From: a virus
Length of the DNA: 31,188 bases
IMG/VR virus record: IMGVR_UViG_3300046535_000113
Location: 1-31,188 of that record
Strand: one strand, 5' to 3'
Every line of letters begins with the position of its first letter. Position 1 is the first letter of the stretch. Of this stretch, positions 1 through 7,430 are shown one piece after another. The position numbers and the translations under genes were made by a program. The notes beneath the pieces were generated by a model that worked only from the letters and a program-made list of their open reading frames with translations, had not been told where the DNA came from and ran no database searches.

Positions 1-2
1 TG

Positions 3-215
3 GCGCGGAACGGCGGTTTCATGTCGTTTGAGGATTACGACGCGGTAATGCTGGGAGAGTATTATTTTGCGCCGTTGAGTTGGGCGGCTGGGTGGGAATT
101 GCCTTATGTGATGAAGAAGGGGAATGACGATAAGCTGTGCGCCTTTGCTGCCGTGGAGATGGGGCTGCTGGTGCAGAGCGAGTGCATTGGGTATCGCTGG
201 TCGGCGATGGGTTGA
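3..215 (+). CDS. Partial hypothetical protein, open at left edge
   Basis: An open frame runs in from the left edge and ends in TGA at 213-215. It encodes about 70 residues; the first internal ATG is at 21, giving 64 residues. The segment is rich in aromatic and small hydrophobic residues (MLGEYYFAPLSWAAGWELP) and has no motif I recognise. There is no convincing ribosome site before ATG 21, so the true start may lie outside the window. In many podoviruses a small terminase or a fibre or lysis gene precedes the large terminase, but nothing in this fragment lets me assign it to any of these. The reading frame looks more protein-like than the competing frames here. Confidence 0.45.
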   Translation, partial: ARNGGFMSFEDYDAVMLGEYYFAPLSWAAGWELPYVMKKGNDDKLCAFAAVEMGLLVQSECIGYRWSAMG

Positions 216-344
216 CCGCAAAAAAAAGCTTGCGACGCCGGCGTTTTCCTGCTAGTGCGCCTAATTCTGGCGGTCGGAATGCGTGTGCATACCGCTGCTG
301 CTGCAATTTTTGGATGAAGGTATTTGGCCGCCGAGGCTGAATGG
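216..344 (+). other. Short non-coding spacer before terminase
   Basis: About 130 bases separate the partial gene from the terminase. They hold a run of eight A (220-227) and the 10-base palindrome ACGCCGGCGT (235-244) followed by four T. The stem is too short for a confident terminator. GAGG at 333-336 sits 8 bases before GTG 345 and is the best ribosome site for the terminase. I see no promoter that I can defend. Confidence 0.4.
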
Positions 345-1781
345 GTGACGCAGCTCAAGGCTGCGGCGATACGGTGGCGTGCGCATCCCGAGATTTTTGT
401 GCGGGAGGTGTTTAAGACGACGCCGGACCCGTGGCAGGACGAGGTTTTGCAGGCGTTTCCGCACGAGCAGCGGATAGCGTTGCCGGCCAGTAAGGGGCCG
501 GGAAAGTCGGCCTGCCTCGCGTGGCTCGCGTGGAATTTTATTGTTGTTTACCCGTACTCTAATATCGCGATGACCTCGATCTCCGGACAGAACCTACAGG
601 ACGGGTTGTGGAAGGAGATCGCGAAGTGGCATGCGAAGTCGCCGCTTTTGCAGCAGATGTTCGAAGTGCAGGCGACGCGGGTGATTTCAAAGGAATCCCC
701 GAAGACGTGGTTCATGACGGCGCGGACCTGGCAGAAGACGGCGAATGTCGAGGAGCAGGCGGCGACGCTGGCCGGGTTCCATGCGGATTATCTGCTGTTT
801 CTGCTGGATGAGACCGGGGACATGCCGACCGCGGTGATGGCTTCGGCCGATGCGGCGCTTTCCACCGGCAAGGTTACCAAGATGGTGCAGGCCGGGAACA
901 CGCTGAAGCGGGAGGGGCCGCTGTGGCGGGCTTGCACGACCGAGCGCGGCCGGTGGTTCGTGGTGCGGATCACGGGCGACCCCGACGATCCGAAGCGCTC
1001 ACCTCGCGTGGATATAGAATGGGCGCGGCAGATGATCGCGCTGTGGGGCCGGGACAACGCATGGGTCAAGGTCAATGTGCTGGGTGAATTCCCGGAGCAT
1101 TCGATCAATGCGCTGATCGGGCCCGACGAGATGGCGGCGGCGGCGAACCGCTCGTATCGGGATAGCGATATCGGCAATGCGCCGAAGCTTTTGGGGATTG
1201 ACGTTGCCCGGCAGGGTGATGACGCGAGCGTGATGTTCCCGCGCCAGGGTCTTGTGGCGCTGACGCCTACCGTATGGCGAGGGGTCGATGGGATACAGGG
1301 TGCTGGCGCGGTGGCGCGGCGTTGGTCCGACTGGGGCGCGGACGCGGTATTTATTGATAATACCGGGGGGTTCGGGGCTTCGTGGATTGACAATCTGCGC
1401 CTACTCGGACGCTCTCCTATTGGTGTCATCTACAATGGCGAGCCGCATGATCGGCGGTATTACAACAAGCGCGCAGAGATGTATTTCCTGCTTGTCGAGT
1501 GGATCAAGGGCGGTGGCCAGTTGCCTCCGTGCCCTGAACTGGTCGAGGAATTGACGCAGATCACCTACACGCACAAGGGCGACCGGCTCTTGCTTGAGGA
1601 TAAGCTGCAATTGAAATCGCGGATCGGTCGTAGCCCTGATCATGCAGACGCCTTGGCGAGCACCTTCGCCGAGCCGATCACCTCGCGCCGGACAGCCGAG
1701 ATGCTGCCGAGGGCGTGGGGAGCGCGGCGGTTGCACCGGGCGGAATACGATCCCTATTCGATCGACCGGCTGGTGATCTGA
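345..1781 (+). CDS. terL: Terminase large subunit (DNA-packaging ATPase/nuclease)
   Basis: This is the motor that translocates phage DNA into the procapsid through the portal and cuts the concatemer. The protein is 478 residues from GTG 345, which has GAGG 8 bases upstream; a TTG at 324 would add seven residues, but its GAAGG lies only 3 bases away. The ATPase domain shows Walker A ASKGPGKS (about residues 48-55) and a Walker B with LLFLLDE (about 150-156). The C-terminal RNase H-like nuclease shows GIDVA (Asp about 286), FIDNTGG (Asp about 338) and DHADA (Asp about 432 and 435), matching the acidic triad of the family. Length is usual for TerL. The stop TGA overlaps the ATG of the next gene by one base. 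Assignment is firm; the exact start is not. Confidence 0.95.
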   Translation: MTQLKAAAIRWRAHPEIFVREVFKTTPDPWQDEVLQAFPHEQRIALPASKGPGKSACLAWLAWNFIVVYPYSNIAMTSISGQNLQDGLWKEIAKWHAKSPLLQQMFEVQATRVISKESPKTWFMTARTWQKTANVEEQAATLAGFHADYLLFLLDETGDMPTAVMASADAALSTGKVTKMVQAGNTLKREGPLWRACTTERGRWFVVRITGDPDDPKRSPRVDIEWARQMIALWGRDNAWVKVNVLGEFPEHSINALIGPDEMAAAANRSYRDSDIGNAPKLLGIDVARQGDDASVMFPRQGLVALTPTVWRGVDGIQGAGAVARRWSDWGADAVFIDNTGGFGASWIDNLRLLGRSPIGVIYNGEPHDRRYYNKRAEMYFLLVEWIKGGGQLPPCPELVEELTQITYTHKGDRLLLEDKLQLKSRIGRSPDHADALASTFAEPITSRRTAEMLPRAWGARRLHRAEYDPYSIDRLVI

Positions 1782-2011
1782 TGGGTTTTTTCAGTTCCCC
1801 GAAGGTTCCTTCGCCACCTCCGCCTCCGCCTCCCCCGCCGCCTCCGCCAAATCCGCCGACTGCGGCGACACAGACAACGGCGCAAGCTGGTGCGGCAGAG
1901 CGGGCTGCGGCGGCGGCAGCCGGCGGCGCGGGGTTCTCGAACACGGTGCTGACTAGCGGTTCCGGAGCGGTCGAACCAACAACTGATCAAAAGCGGCTCA
2001 CGGGGACGTGA
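1781..2011 (+). CDS. Polyproline small phage protein
   Basis: A 76-residue protein starts at ATG 1781, which overlaps the terminase stop by one base. After MGFFSSPKVPS it carries twelve consecutive prolines, then an Ala/Gly/Gln-rich helical-looking stretch and a C-terminus ending KRLTGT. Short proline-tract proteins ending in a Lys/Arg-Leu-(Leu/Thr)-Gly motif occur between terminase and portal in many podovirus-like genomes, so position and architecture support a real gene. Its function is unknown; a virion or portal-vestibule role is possible but unproven. Twelve prolines in a row should stall ribosomes and need EF-P, so this gene may throttle coupled translation of the genes below it. Confidence 0.75.
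   Translation: MGFFSSPKVPSPPPPPPPPPPPPNPPTAATQTTAQAGAAERAAAAAAGGAGFSNTVLTSGSGAVEPTTDQKRLTGT
1814..1849 (+). repeat. CCN repeat encoding 12 prolines
   Basis: Twelve consecutive proline codons (CCA, CCT, CCG, CCC mixed) form a C-rich strand with G-rich complement. The mixed third bases argue for selection on the protein rather than simple slippage of one trinucleotide. Confidence 0.85.
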
Positions 2012-2172
2012 TGGCGCTGGCTCTGGTCGGGGCCGCGATCGCGCTTGTCTGGCTCGGTTTGATTTGGCGGCAGAACACAAGCATCTGGGGATATAGCTGG
2101 CTGCCGATGGCCTTTATTTGTGCGTTGTTGCTGTCGTCGATGATGACCGCATGGCTGTTGGCTGATGGCTGA
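2011..2172 (+). CDS. Small two-helix membrane protein
   Basis: A 53-residue protein starts at ATG 2011, overlapping the previous stop (TGATG), and ends at TGA 2170-2172, eight bases inside the portal gene. It shows two hydrophobic segments, residues about 2-18 (ALALVGAAIALVWLGLI) and about 31-50 (PMAFICALLLSSMMTAWLLA), joined by a short polar linker with WRQNTS. That is the topology of a two-TM mini-protein. Class II holins share this layout but are usually longer with a charged tail, and no endolysin is adjacent, so I do not name it a holin. The tight overlaps on both sides support a real gene in the packaging operon. Confidence 0.65.
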   Translation: MALALVGAAIALVWLGLIWRQNTSIWGYSWLPMAFICALLLSSMMTAWLLADG

Positions 2173-3988
2173 ACAGTCTCCGGCGGCGCAGCCGGGGCCG
2201 ATGCTGCTTAGCGAACAGCCGCCGGTCTCGGGGCGTGCCGAACCCCGGTCGAATGATTGGGGTGATATCTTCGCGCACTTGGAAGCGCGGTTGGGGTCGC
2301 TGCGGACCTGGCGCTATACGTGGTGGCAATACTGGGCGCGGCTGGCGCAATTTATCCTGCCGCACCGGTATCACTGGGTCGTCACGTCGAACACGATGAA
2401 CCGGGGTCTCCCGGTCAACGAGGCGATCGTCGATTCGACCGCGACGCTGGCGATGCGGATCTGCGCTGCCGGGATGTCGTCTGGCCTGATGAGCCCGGCC
2501 CGGCCGTGGTTTCGTCTCGGCGCCGCACTCGAGGCTAAGCTGGACGCCCCGGCGCAGGAGTGGCTTGACGATACGACGCAGCGCATCTACGCGGTGCTCG
2601 GCGGCTCGAATTTCTACACCGAAGCCAGCCAGATGTTTCAGGATGTGTCGACCTTCGGCACATCTCCGATGATCATCTATGAGGATCATGAGGATATCGT
2701 CAGGGCTTATGTGCCGTGTGCCGGAGAGTATTTCCTGGCCACCGGGGCACGGCTCTCGGTCGACACGCTCTACCGCGAATTCACCTACACGGTGGCGCAG
2801 ATAGTCGATTGGTTCACGCTCGACGCGTGCCCACAGCAAGTGCGTACGCTGTGGGAGCAGGGTGGGGCCAATCTGGAACGTGAATTTGTCGTGGCTCATG
2901 CGATCGAGCCGAATTTTGCCATCGCCAAGCGGGGCGCGAACGGCGGCAAGGTCAATGTGGTGCCGGGACGGTTTCCGTTCCGCGAGGTCTACTGGCTAAA
3001 GGGCCAGCGCACCGAAGCCGAGCTGTCGCGCCGCGGTTTCCATGAGCGTCCGTTCATGGCGTGTCGTTGGTCGAAAACCTCGAACGATGCTTATGGGCGC
3101 GGGCCGGGTATGGATGCGCTCGGCGACACGCAGCAGCTCCAGCAGGAGACCCGCCGCAAGGGCGAGGCAATCGACAAGACGGTTCGCCCGCCGATGGGGG
3201 CCGATCCGGAACTGGAGAACAAGCCGTCCTCGATCCTGCCGGGCGAGATCACTTACGTTAATACGGGCAGCGGCGGCAAAAAGGGTTTCTGGCCGCTTCT
3301 CGATGTGAACCCGCAGGCGATCGCGGCGATCACGGCCGATATCGAGACGGTGCAGAAGCGAATTGACCGCGCGTTCTTTACCAATGTGTTCCTCTACATC
3401 TCGCAGATGGACGGGGTGCAGCCGCGGAACGAACTGGAAATAAGCGAACGCAAGGGCGAGCAGATCCAGCAATTAGGGCCGGTTATCGAGCTGTTCGAAA
3501 CCGAGTTCGCCTCGCCCGCCATTCAGCGCGTCGTCTCGATCATGTCGCGCCGCGGCCTGCTTCAGCCGCCGCCGCCCTCTCTCGCAGGTATCCCGGTCGC
3601 CATCGAATACGTTTCGATGATGAAGCTGGCGCAGCGCGCCGCCGAAACGGGGGGGATGGAGCGGACACTGGCGACGCTGGCGAAGCTTGGAGAGGGCGCG
3701 ATGGCGATGGGGCTGCCGAACCCGCTGCGCATCGTAAACCTGGATGAAACCGCGCGTATCTACGCCGACCGTCTAGGCTTCCCGGCAAAGGCGCTCTACA
3801 GCCAGGATCAGGTGGCGCAGAACGACCAGGCGAAGGCAAAGGCGTCAGCTCAGCAGCAGATGATGAATGCGGCACCGCAAGCGGTCGATGCGGCGGAAGG
3901 TCTATCGCGTATCCCGGTCGGCGGCGGTCAATCTGCTATTGGCGCTCTTCTTGGAACGGGCGCGCCGCCGCAGGGGCAAGCGGCTTAA
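2165..3988 (+). CDS. Portal protein (T7 gp8-type head-tail connector)
   Basis: The portal forms the dodecameric ring at one capsid vertex, docks the terminase and later anchors the tail adaptors. The 607-residue length is at the large end for podoviral connectors. The diagnostic family segment AAGMSSGLMSPARPWFRL lies near residues 101-118, preceded by NEAIVDSTATLAMRI. A Pro/Ala-rich start, the central clip/stem region and a C-terminal Gln/Ala-rich tail (QAKAKASAQQQM) ending in a Gly/Pro-rich stretch complete it. The start ATG lies inside the preceding membrane-protein gene, and the TAA abuts the next ATG with no gap. The family of T7-like head-tail connectors is recognised from these motifs; there is no sign of truncation. 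Confidence 0.93.
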   Translation: MAEQSPAAQPGPMLLSEQPPVSGRAEPRSNDWGDIFAHLEARLGSLRTWRYTWWQYWARLAQFILPHRYHWVVTSNTMNRGLPVNEAIVDSTATLAMRICAAGMSSGLMSPARPWFRLGAALEAKLDAPAQEWLDDTTQRIYAVLGGSNFYTEASQMFQDVSTFGTSPMIIYEDHEDIVRAYVPCAGEYFLATGARLSVDTLYREFTYTVAQIVDWFTLDACPQQVRTLWEQGGANLEREFVVAHAIEPNFAIAKRGANGGKVNVVPGRFPFREVYWLKGQRTEAELSRRGFHERPFMACRWSKTSNDAYGRGPGMDALGDTQQLQQETRRKGEAIDKTVRPPMGADPELENKPSSILPGEITYVNTGSGGKKGFWPLLDVNPQAIAAITADIETVQKRIDRAFFTNVFLYISQMDGVQPRNELEISERKGEQIQQLGPVIELFETEFASPAIQRVVSIMSRRGLLQPPPPSLAGIPVAIEYVSMMKLAQRAAETGGMERTLATLAKLGEGAMAMGLPNPLRIVNLDETARIYADRLGFPAKALYSQDQVAQNDQAKAKASAQQQMMNAAPQAVDAAEGLSRIPVGGGQSAIGALLGTGAPPQGQAA

Positions 3989-4513
3989 ATGATCACCGAA
4001 GCCGAAATCTGGGATTGCCTGCGCACCAATTTCCGTCTCGCGGCGGAGCATTGCGATGATCTGGCAAAGCTGCCGGCGCAGGGCCCGACCTATCAGTTGC
4101 TCCTAGGCGAATTGAGCCTGATCGAGGGTGCGTGCCGGCAAGCGGCGCATTGGCGCGAGGATGCCGGGGGTGTCACGTTGCCGCCTGGGCAGCCGGGAGC
4201 GCACGGGTTTGAAGCGGTGCGGCTGGGCGAGACCGATAGTGCCGGATGGCTCGATGTCGCGCACATGATGGGTGAAGTCCACAAGCGCTGCGGCGGCTGG
4301 ATCAGGGGTCGGTATCCCCGAGAGCTGTTTCAGAAAATGGCGCAGGTGATGCGTGAGATGCTGCGCCAACTCGAGCGGCGCTGGGAGCAGCCGCTGCGCA
4401 AGGTGGGGGCCAACTTGCCAACGGCGCTGCCGGCGCCGCACCGCGATACGATTCCCGTCTCGATGAGCGGTCTTGTTCTGCCGCCAGGATTTAAGGATAG
4501 GCGCGCTGCCTAA
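3989..4513 (+). CDS. Conserved portal-adjacent hypothetical protein
   Basis: This 174-residue protein starts directly after the portal stop. It is mainly alpha-helical by composition, with paired motifs such as FRLAAEHCDDLAKLP and LSLIEGACRQAAHWREDA, followed by WLDVAHMMGEVHKRCGGWIRG and a C-terminal PHRDTIPVSM...LVLPPGFKDRRAA. I recall similar AAEHC / LIEG-CRQAAHWR proteins beside the portal in alphaproteobacterial podoviruses and prophages, without an established function. Conserved position suggests an assembly or virion role. No enzyme motif, signal peptide or membrane segment is visible. Confidence 0.8.
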   Translation: MITEAEIWDCLRTNFRLAAEHCDDLAKLPAQGPTYQLLLGELSLIEGACRQAAHWREDAGGVTLPPGQPGAHGFEAVRLGETDSAGWLDVAHMMGEVHKRCGGWIRGRYPRELFQKMAQVMREMLRQLERRWEQPLRKVGANLPTALPAPHRDTIPVSMSGLVLPPGFKDRRAA

Positions 4514-4518
4514 TTGAT

Positions 4519-4920
4519 TTGAGCGATGATATTCCCGAGGCTGCGTCGGCGGAAGCCGGGGAGAGCGTAGAGCCGGAAGGAACAAACCCGAATGCCGCGG
4601 ACCCTCGCTCGCTGCGGCGCATTCGTAATAAGGCACGGCGGGAAGCTGAAGCGGCAAGCGAGTTCTGGCGCGGGATCTTTTCTACCGAGATCGGGCGCCG
4701 TGAGATGTGGGGCTTGCTCGCTTCGGCCTCGACCTTTGAAGAGCGCTTCGCCTGCGGTCCTAACGGGTTTCCGCAGGACATGGCGACCTGGCACCACGCA
4801 GGCGAACGGGATTTCGGGTTGCGGCTCTATCGCAGTTGGTTGCGTCTCTGCCCCGAAGGCGTGCTGGAGATGATGCAGGAGTGTGACCCGGCGATGATGC
4901 AATCGAAAAAACGACGGTGA
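4519..4920 (+). CDS. Bbp19-like phage protein
   Basis: A 133-residue protein from TTG 4519. Its acidic, disordered-looking N-terminus (about 30 residues) is followed by IFSTEIGRREMWGLLA, a middle FEERF and ERDFGLRLYRSWLRLCPE, and MMQECD near the C-terminus. This pattern (FxTxxGRRxxWxLL, then GxRxFGLRL, then CPExxLxMxxE) matches the family of Bordetella phage BPP-1 Bbp19, found between portal and scaffold in related podoviruses. The molecular role is not known to me. The TTG start is weakly supported; no better ATG or GTG precedes the conserved part. Confidence 0.75.
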   Translation: MSDDIPEAASAEAGESVEPEGTNPNAADPRSLRRIRNKARREAEAASEFWRGIFSTEIGRREMWGLLASASTFEERFACGPNGFPQDMATWHHAGERDFGLRLYRSWLRLCPEGVLEMMQECDPAMMQSKKRR

Positions 4921-4926
4921 GAAGAG

Positions 4927-5769
4927 TTGTCTGAGGTACCGACCACACCCATAGCCCCGAGCGAGCCGGTAGCGGCACCGCCCGTAGCAATTGAACCGGC
5001 CGCCCCCGCGGCTCCGGTACCCGTACAACCGGCAGCACCTGCTGCCGAGCAGTCGGGAGCGCCTGTCGCGCCGACCGTCTCTTCCCCGGACCCGGCTGCT
5101 GATACCGCAGGTAGCCTCCCTGCTGGTGCTCCCGATACCCCTACTGCTCCGGCGATCACGCCCCATACCGATACGCCGGGGCTGCTCAGTACCGGTGAGC
5201 CAAAGCCGACCGAGACGCCGACCGAGACGCCTGCGGTACAACCGGCGGCGCCCGAGCCACTGAAATACGAGCCGCTGACGCTCCCCGAGGGCACCACGCT
5301 CAACGCCGAGACGCTGACCAAGTTCGACGAATTGCTCGGCACAAATCAGGTCGCCCCGGAACTGCGGCAATCGCTCGCCGAGATGCACATGGCGGAAGCG
5401 CAGCGCTTCCAGGAGCATCTTCAGAACGAGCAGCACCGCATCTTTGCCGAAACGCGCTCGGAGTGGCGCAATCAGATCATGTCCGATCCCGATCTGGGCG
5501 GTTCCGGTTTCCAGACCAATCTCGCGGCCGCCCAGCGCATGCTTCAGATGTTCGTGCCTCCCGAGCGCCGCGTCGCAATGGATAAGGCGTTGGTGGATAC
5601 CGGCATGGCCGACCACCCCGAGTTCTTCCGGCTCATGGTCAATCTCGCAAAGTTCTACGACGAGCCGGCATCACCCCCGGTTGCCCAGAAACCGCCGCCC
5701 GATATCGGGCGTCGGAATGGAGCGGGGAGACGCAGTGACTGGTACGACCATCCCCGCTCTAACGGATAA
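4927..5769 (+). CDS. Capsid assembly scaffolding protein
   Basis: The 280-residue product sits immediately before the major capsid gene, the normal place for a scaffold. Residues about 1-120 are an extreme Pro/Ala/Thr/Glu-rich disordered segment. Residues about 120-245 are helical and charged: LTLPEGTTLNAETLTKFDEL, a coiled-coil-like MHMAEAQRFQEHLQNEQHRI, then SDPDLGGSGFQTNLAAAQRM and HPEFFRLMVNLAKFYDEP. Such DPxxGG...NL..A and HPE...L motifs are typical of podoviral assembly proteins whose C-terminus contacts the coat. The start is TTG 4927, with GGTGAGAAGAG just upstream. The protein should be transient and leave or be expelled before DNA packaging. Confidence 0.85.
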   Translation: MSEVPTTPIAPSEPVAAPPVAIEPAAPAAPVPVQPAAPAAEQSGAPVAPTVSSPDPAADTAGSLPAGAPDTPTAPAITPHTDTPGLLSTGEPKPTETPTETPAVQPAAPEPLKYEPLTLPEGTTLNAETLTKFDELLGTNQVAPELRQSLAEMHMAEAQRFQEHLQNEQHRIFAETRSEWRNQIMSDPDLGGSGFQTNLAAAQRMLQMFVPPERRVAMDKALVDTGMADHPEFFRLMVNLAKFYDEPASPPVAQKPPPDIGRRNGAGRRSDWYDHPRSNG

Positions 5770-5776
5770 GTGCAAT

Positions 5777-5782
5777 AGGAGG
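5777..5782 (+). promoter_or_regulatory. Strong Shine-Dalgarno for major capsid gene
   Basis: A perfect AGGAGG lies 5 bases before GTG 5788. An ATG at 5786 is in another frame and would give only seven codons, so the ribosome site decides for GTG. This is the clearest ribosome site in the window, fitting the most abundant virion protein. Confidence 0.85.
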
Positions 5783-5787
5783 CCAAT

Positions 5788-6834
5788 GTGGCTACCGGAC
5801 AATTCCTAACCCTTCTTGACTTGACCTCCCGCACCGATGGGATGGGAAAGCAGCGCCGCATTGCGGAGCTGATGTCGCAAACCAACGAAGTCCTGACGGA
5901 CATGCCGTGGATGGAAAGTTCGGAGATGAGCGGCCACGAGTTTGTCTACCGGACATCGGTGCCTGCGGGTGCATGGCGGCAGATCAACGCCGGCATTCCG
6001 TTCAGCAAGTCCACGACCGCTAAGGCGCGCGTCGGTTTGGGTGAACTTGTCGGCTACAGCCAGGTCGATCGTACGCTCGCCGAGCGCTCGGGCGATCTCG
6101 AGCAGTTCCGCTACAACGAGGACGTGGCCTTTCTCGAAGGCATGTCGCAGACGCTTGCGACCACGATCTTCTATGGCAACACGATCTCGACGCCGGCTCA
6201 GTTCATGGGTCTCGCACCGTTCTACAACACGGTGTCGACGGCGACCGCGATGAACGCCGCCAATGTGATCGACGGCCTCGGCACCGCCAGCAGCAACCTC
6301 TCGATCTGGCTCATCTGCTGGGGAGAGCGCACGATCAAGGGCCTTTATCCCCGAAACTCCAAGGCGGGTCTCGTCATGGAGGACAAGGGCGATACGGTCC
6401 CCGGCTACGACTCGCTCGGCAATCGGTTTGAAGCCTACACCAGCTTCTTCCGCCAAGAAGCGGGCCTCGTCCCCGAGGATTGGCGCTATGGCGTGCGCTA
6501 CGCCAATATCGACGTGACCAGCGCCGGCCTTGCCGGGCCGAACGCGCAGGATCTCTTCGCGGTCTTCGCCGAAGCCGTCCTCTTCCCGCCGACCCTCTCC
6601 AAGATGGCCAGCGGCATCACCGAGACGGATGCGCCAGACGAGCCAAGTCCCGGCATCCGCCCGGTGTGGTACATGAACAGAACGGCAAGACATTGGGCCG
6701 ATGTCCAGGGAATGCGCGACAGGAATGTCCTGCTTTCCCTCACCGACGCCGCCGGTCGTGTCACCGACTACATTCGCGGTATCCCCGTGCGCATCGTCGA
6801 CGCGATTTTAAACACGGAAGCGCGCGTGGTCTGA
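5788..6834 (+). CDS. Major capsid protein, BPP-1/epsilon15-type HK97 fold
   Basis: This 348-residue coat protein builds the icosahedral shell. It follows the scaffold and has the best ribosome site in the region. Recognisable family segments include TDMPWMESSEMSGHEFVYRT, then VPAGAWRQINAGIPFSKST, a YSQVDRTLAERSGDLEQFR region, a FLEGMSQTLATTIFYGNT helix, SIWLICWGERTIKGLYPRNS and VPEDWRYGVRYANIDV. I know this set from the coat family of BPP-1 and related podoviruses (Bbp17-like), where the protein adopts an HK97-type fold. It is followed after 36 bases by a Bbp16-like cement protein, as expected. No frameshift or truncation is seen. Confidence 0.92.
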   Translation: MATGQFLTLLDLTSRTDGMGKQRRIAELMSQTNEVLTDMPWMESSEMSGHEFVYRTSVPAGAWRQINAGIPFSKSTTAKARVGLGELVGYSQVDRTLAERSGDLEQFRYNEDVAFLEGMSQTLATTIFYGNTISTPAQFMGLAPFYNTVSTATAMNAANVIDGLGTASSNLSIWLICWGERTIKGLYPRNSKAGLVMEDKGDTVPGYDSLGNRFEAYTSFFRQEAGLVPEDWRYGVRYANIDVTSAGLAGPNAQDLFAVFAEAVLFPPTLSKMASGITETDAPDEPSPGIRPVWYMNRTARHWADVQGMRDRNVLLSLTDAAGRVTDYIRGIPVRIVDAILNTEARVV

Positions 6835-6870
6835 CGGCTCTGACGGCCAGAAAATCAGGAGTATAATTCG

Positions 6871-7428
6871 ATGTTTACAGATGCCCTTCTCAACTTCGTT
6901 GCGCCCGGCACGCCGCTCAGCATGGTCGGTGCCTCTGGCGTCAGCATCGTCATGGCGCCCGGCGGCACCGCGCTCGATCTCCTGGGATTGGGTGTCGGCG
7001 TGCTGTCGACCGGCAACGCGATTATCGGTGTGGAATCGGCCAAATTCGGGACCGATCTCGGCATCGGCGTTCGCAAGGCGCTTCTCGATGTCGTGATCGG
7101 GACGACGTTCACGACCGGCACCTCGGCGACGCCGAATCTCGCGCTGCAGCTGGCGCAGGATGACGGAACCGGAAACCCGGATACCTGGTACACCGCGGTC
7201 GAGACCGGCAATCTCGCGATTGCTCTCTGCACGGCAAACACGAGGATTGCGCGGTTCGATTGGCCGCCGGTGTGGCCGGAGACGCTTCGTCCGCGGTTCG
7301 CCCGATTGCTGATGCAGTTCGCGTCTGGTACGGACCTGACCGCCGGCACGATCGCCTATGCGATTGTCACGACCGATCGCGACGATCAGTCGAATTCGCA
7401 GGCCCAGCGCAACTATTCGGTCGCCTGA
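6871..7428 (+). CDS. Bbp16-like capsid cement protein
   Basis: This 185-residue protein begins at ATG 6871 with AGGAG at 6857-6861. It starts MFTDALLNF, the usual opening of the BPP-1 Bbp16 cement family, and has alternating beta-strand composition: DLGIGVRKALLDVVIG, TPNLALQLAQDDG, LRPRFARLLMQFASG and LTAGTIAYAIVT. Cement proteins of this family sit as jelly-roll trimers on the outside of the coat and stabilise the filled head. Position directly after the major capsid gene supports this. The mature role is inferred from family resemblance; no chemistry is expected. Confidence 0.82.
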   Translation: MFTDALLNFVAPGTPLSMVGASGVSIVMAPGGTALDLLGLGVGVLSTGNAIIGVESAKFGTDLGIGVRKALLDVVIGTTFTTGTSATPNLALQLAQDDGTGNPDTWYTAVETGNLAIALCTANTRIARFDWPPVWPETLRPRFARLLMQFASGTDLTAGTIAYAIVTTDRDDQSNSQAQRNYSVA

Positions 7429-7430
7429 CG

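Noticed and set aside
230-250. Palindrome ACGCCGGCGT followed by T residues as a rho-independent terminator
   Set aside because: Stem too short once a loop is allowed, and only four T follow; not defensible without a folding calculation.
137-340. 67-codon + frame across the spacer before the terminase
   Set aside because: Cys/Arg/Gly-rich composition, no ribosome site, and it overlaps the better partial frame ending at 215.
2011-2172. Naming the two-helix mini-protein a holin
   Set aside because: Topology alone is not enough; no endolysin or spanin genes are adjacent.
2114-2899. 261-codon open frame on the - strand
   Set aside because: Opposite the portal gene, Arg/His/Pro-rich, with no recognisable motif.
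4510-5616. 368-codon open frame on the - strand opposite the scaffold and Bbp19-like genes
   Set aside because: Its product is Arg/Gly-rich low complexity typical of antisense translation of GC-rich coding DNA, and the + strand genes there are well supported.
5806-6693. 295-codon open frame on the - strand
   Set aside because: Lies wholly opposite the well-recognised major capsid gene; it is a shadow of codon bias.
6833-6860. Repeated CTGACGG after the major capsid gene as a terminator or operator
   Set aside because: Only a 7-base direct repeat with at most a 4-base stem; likely chance in a 36-base gap.
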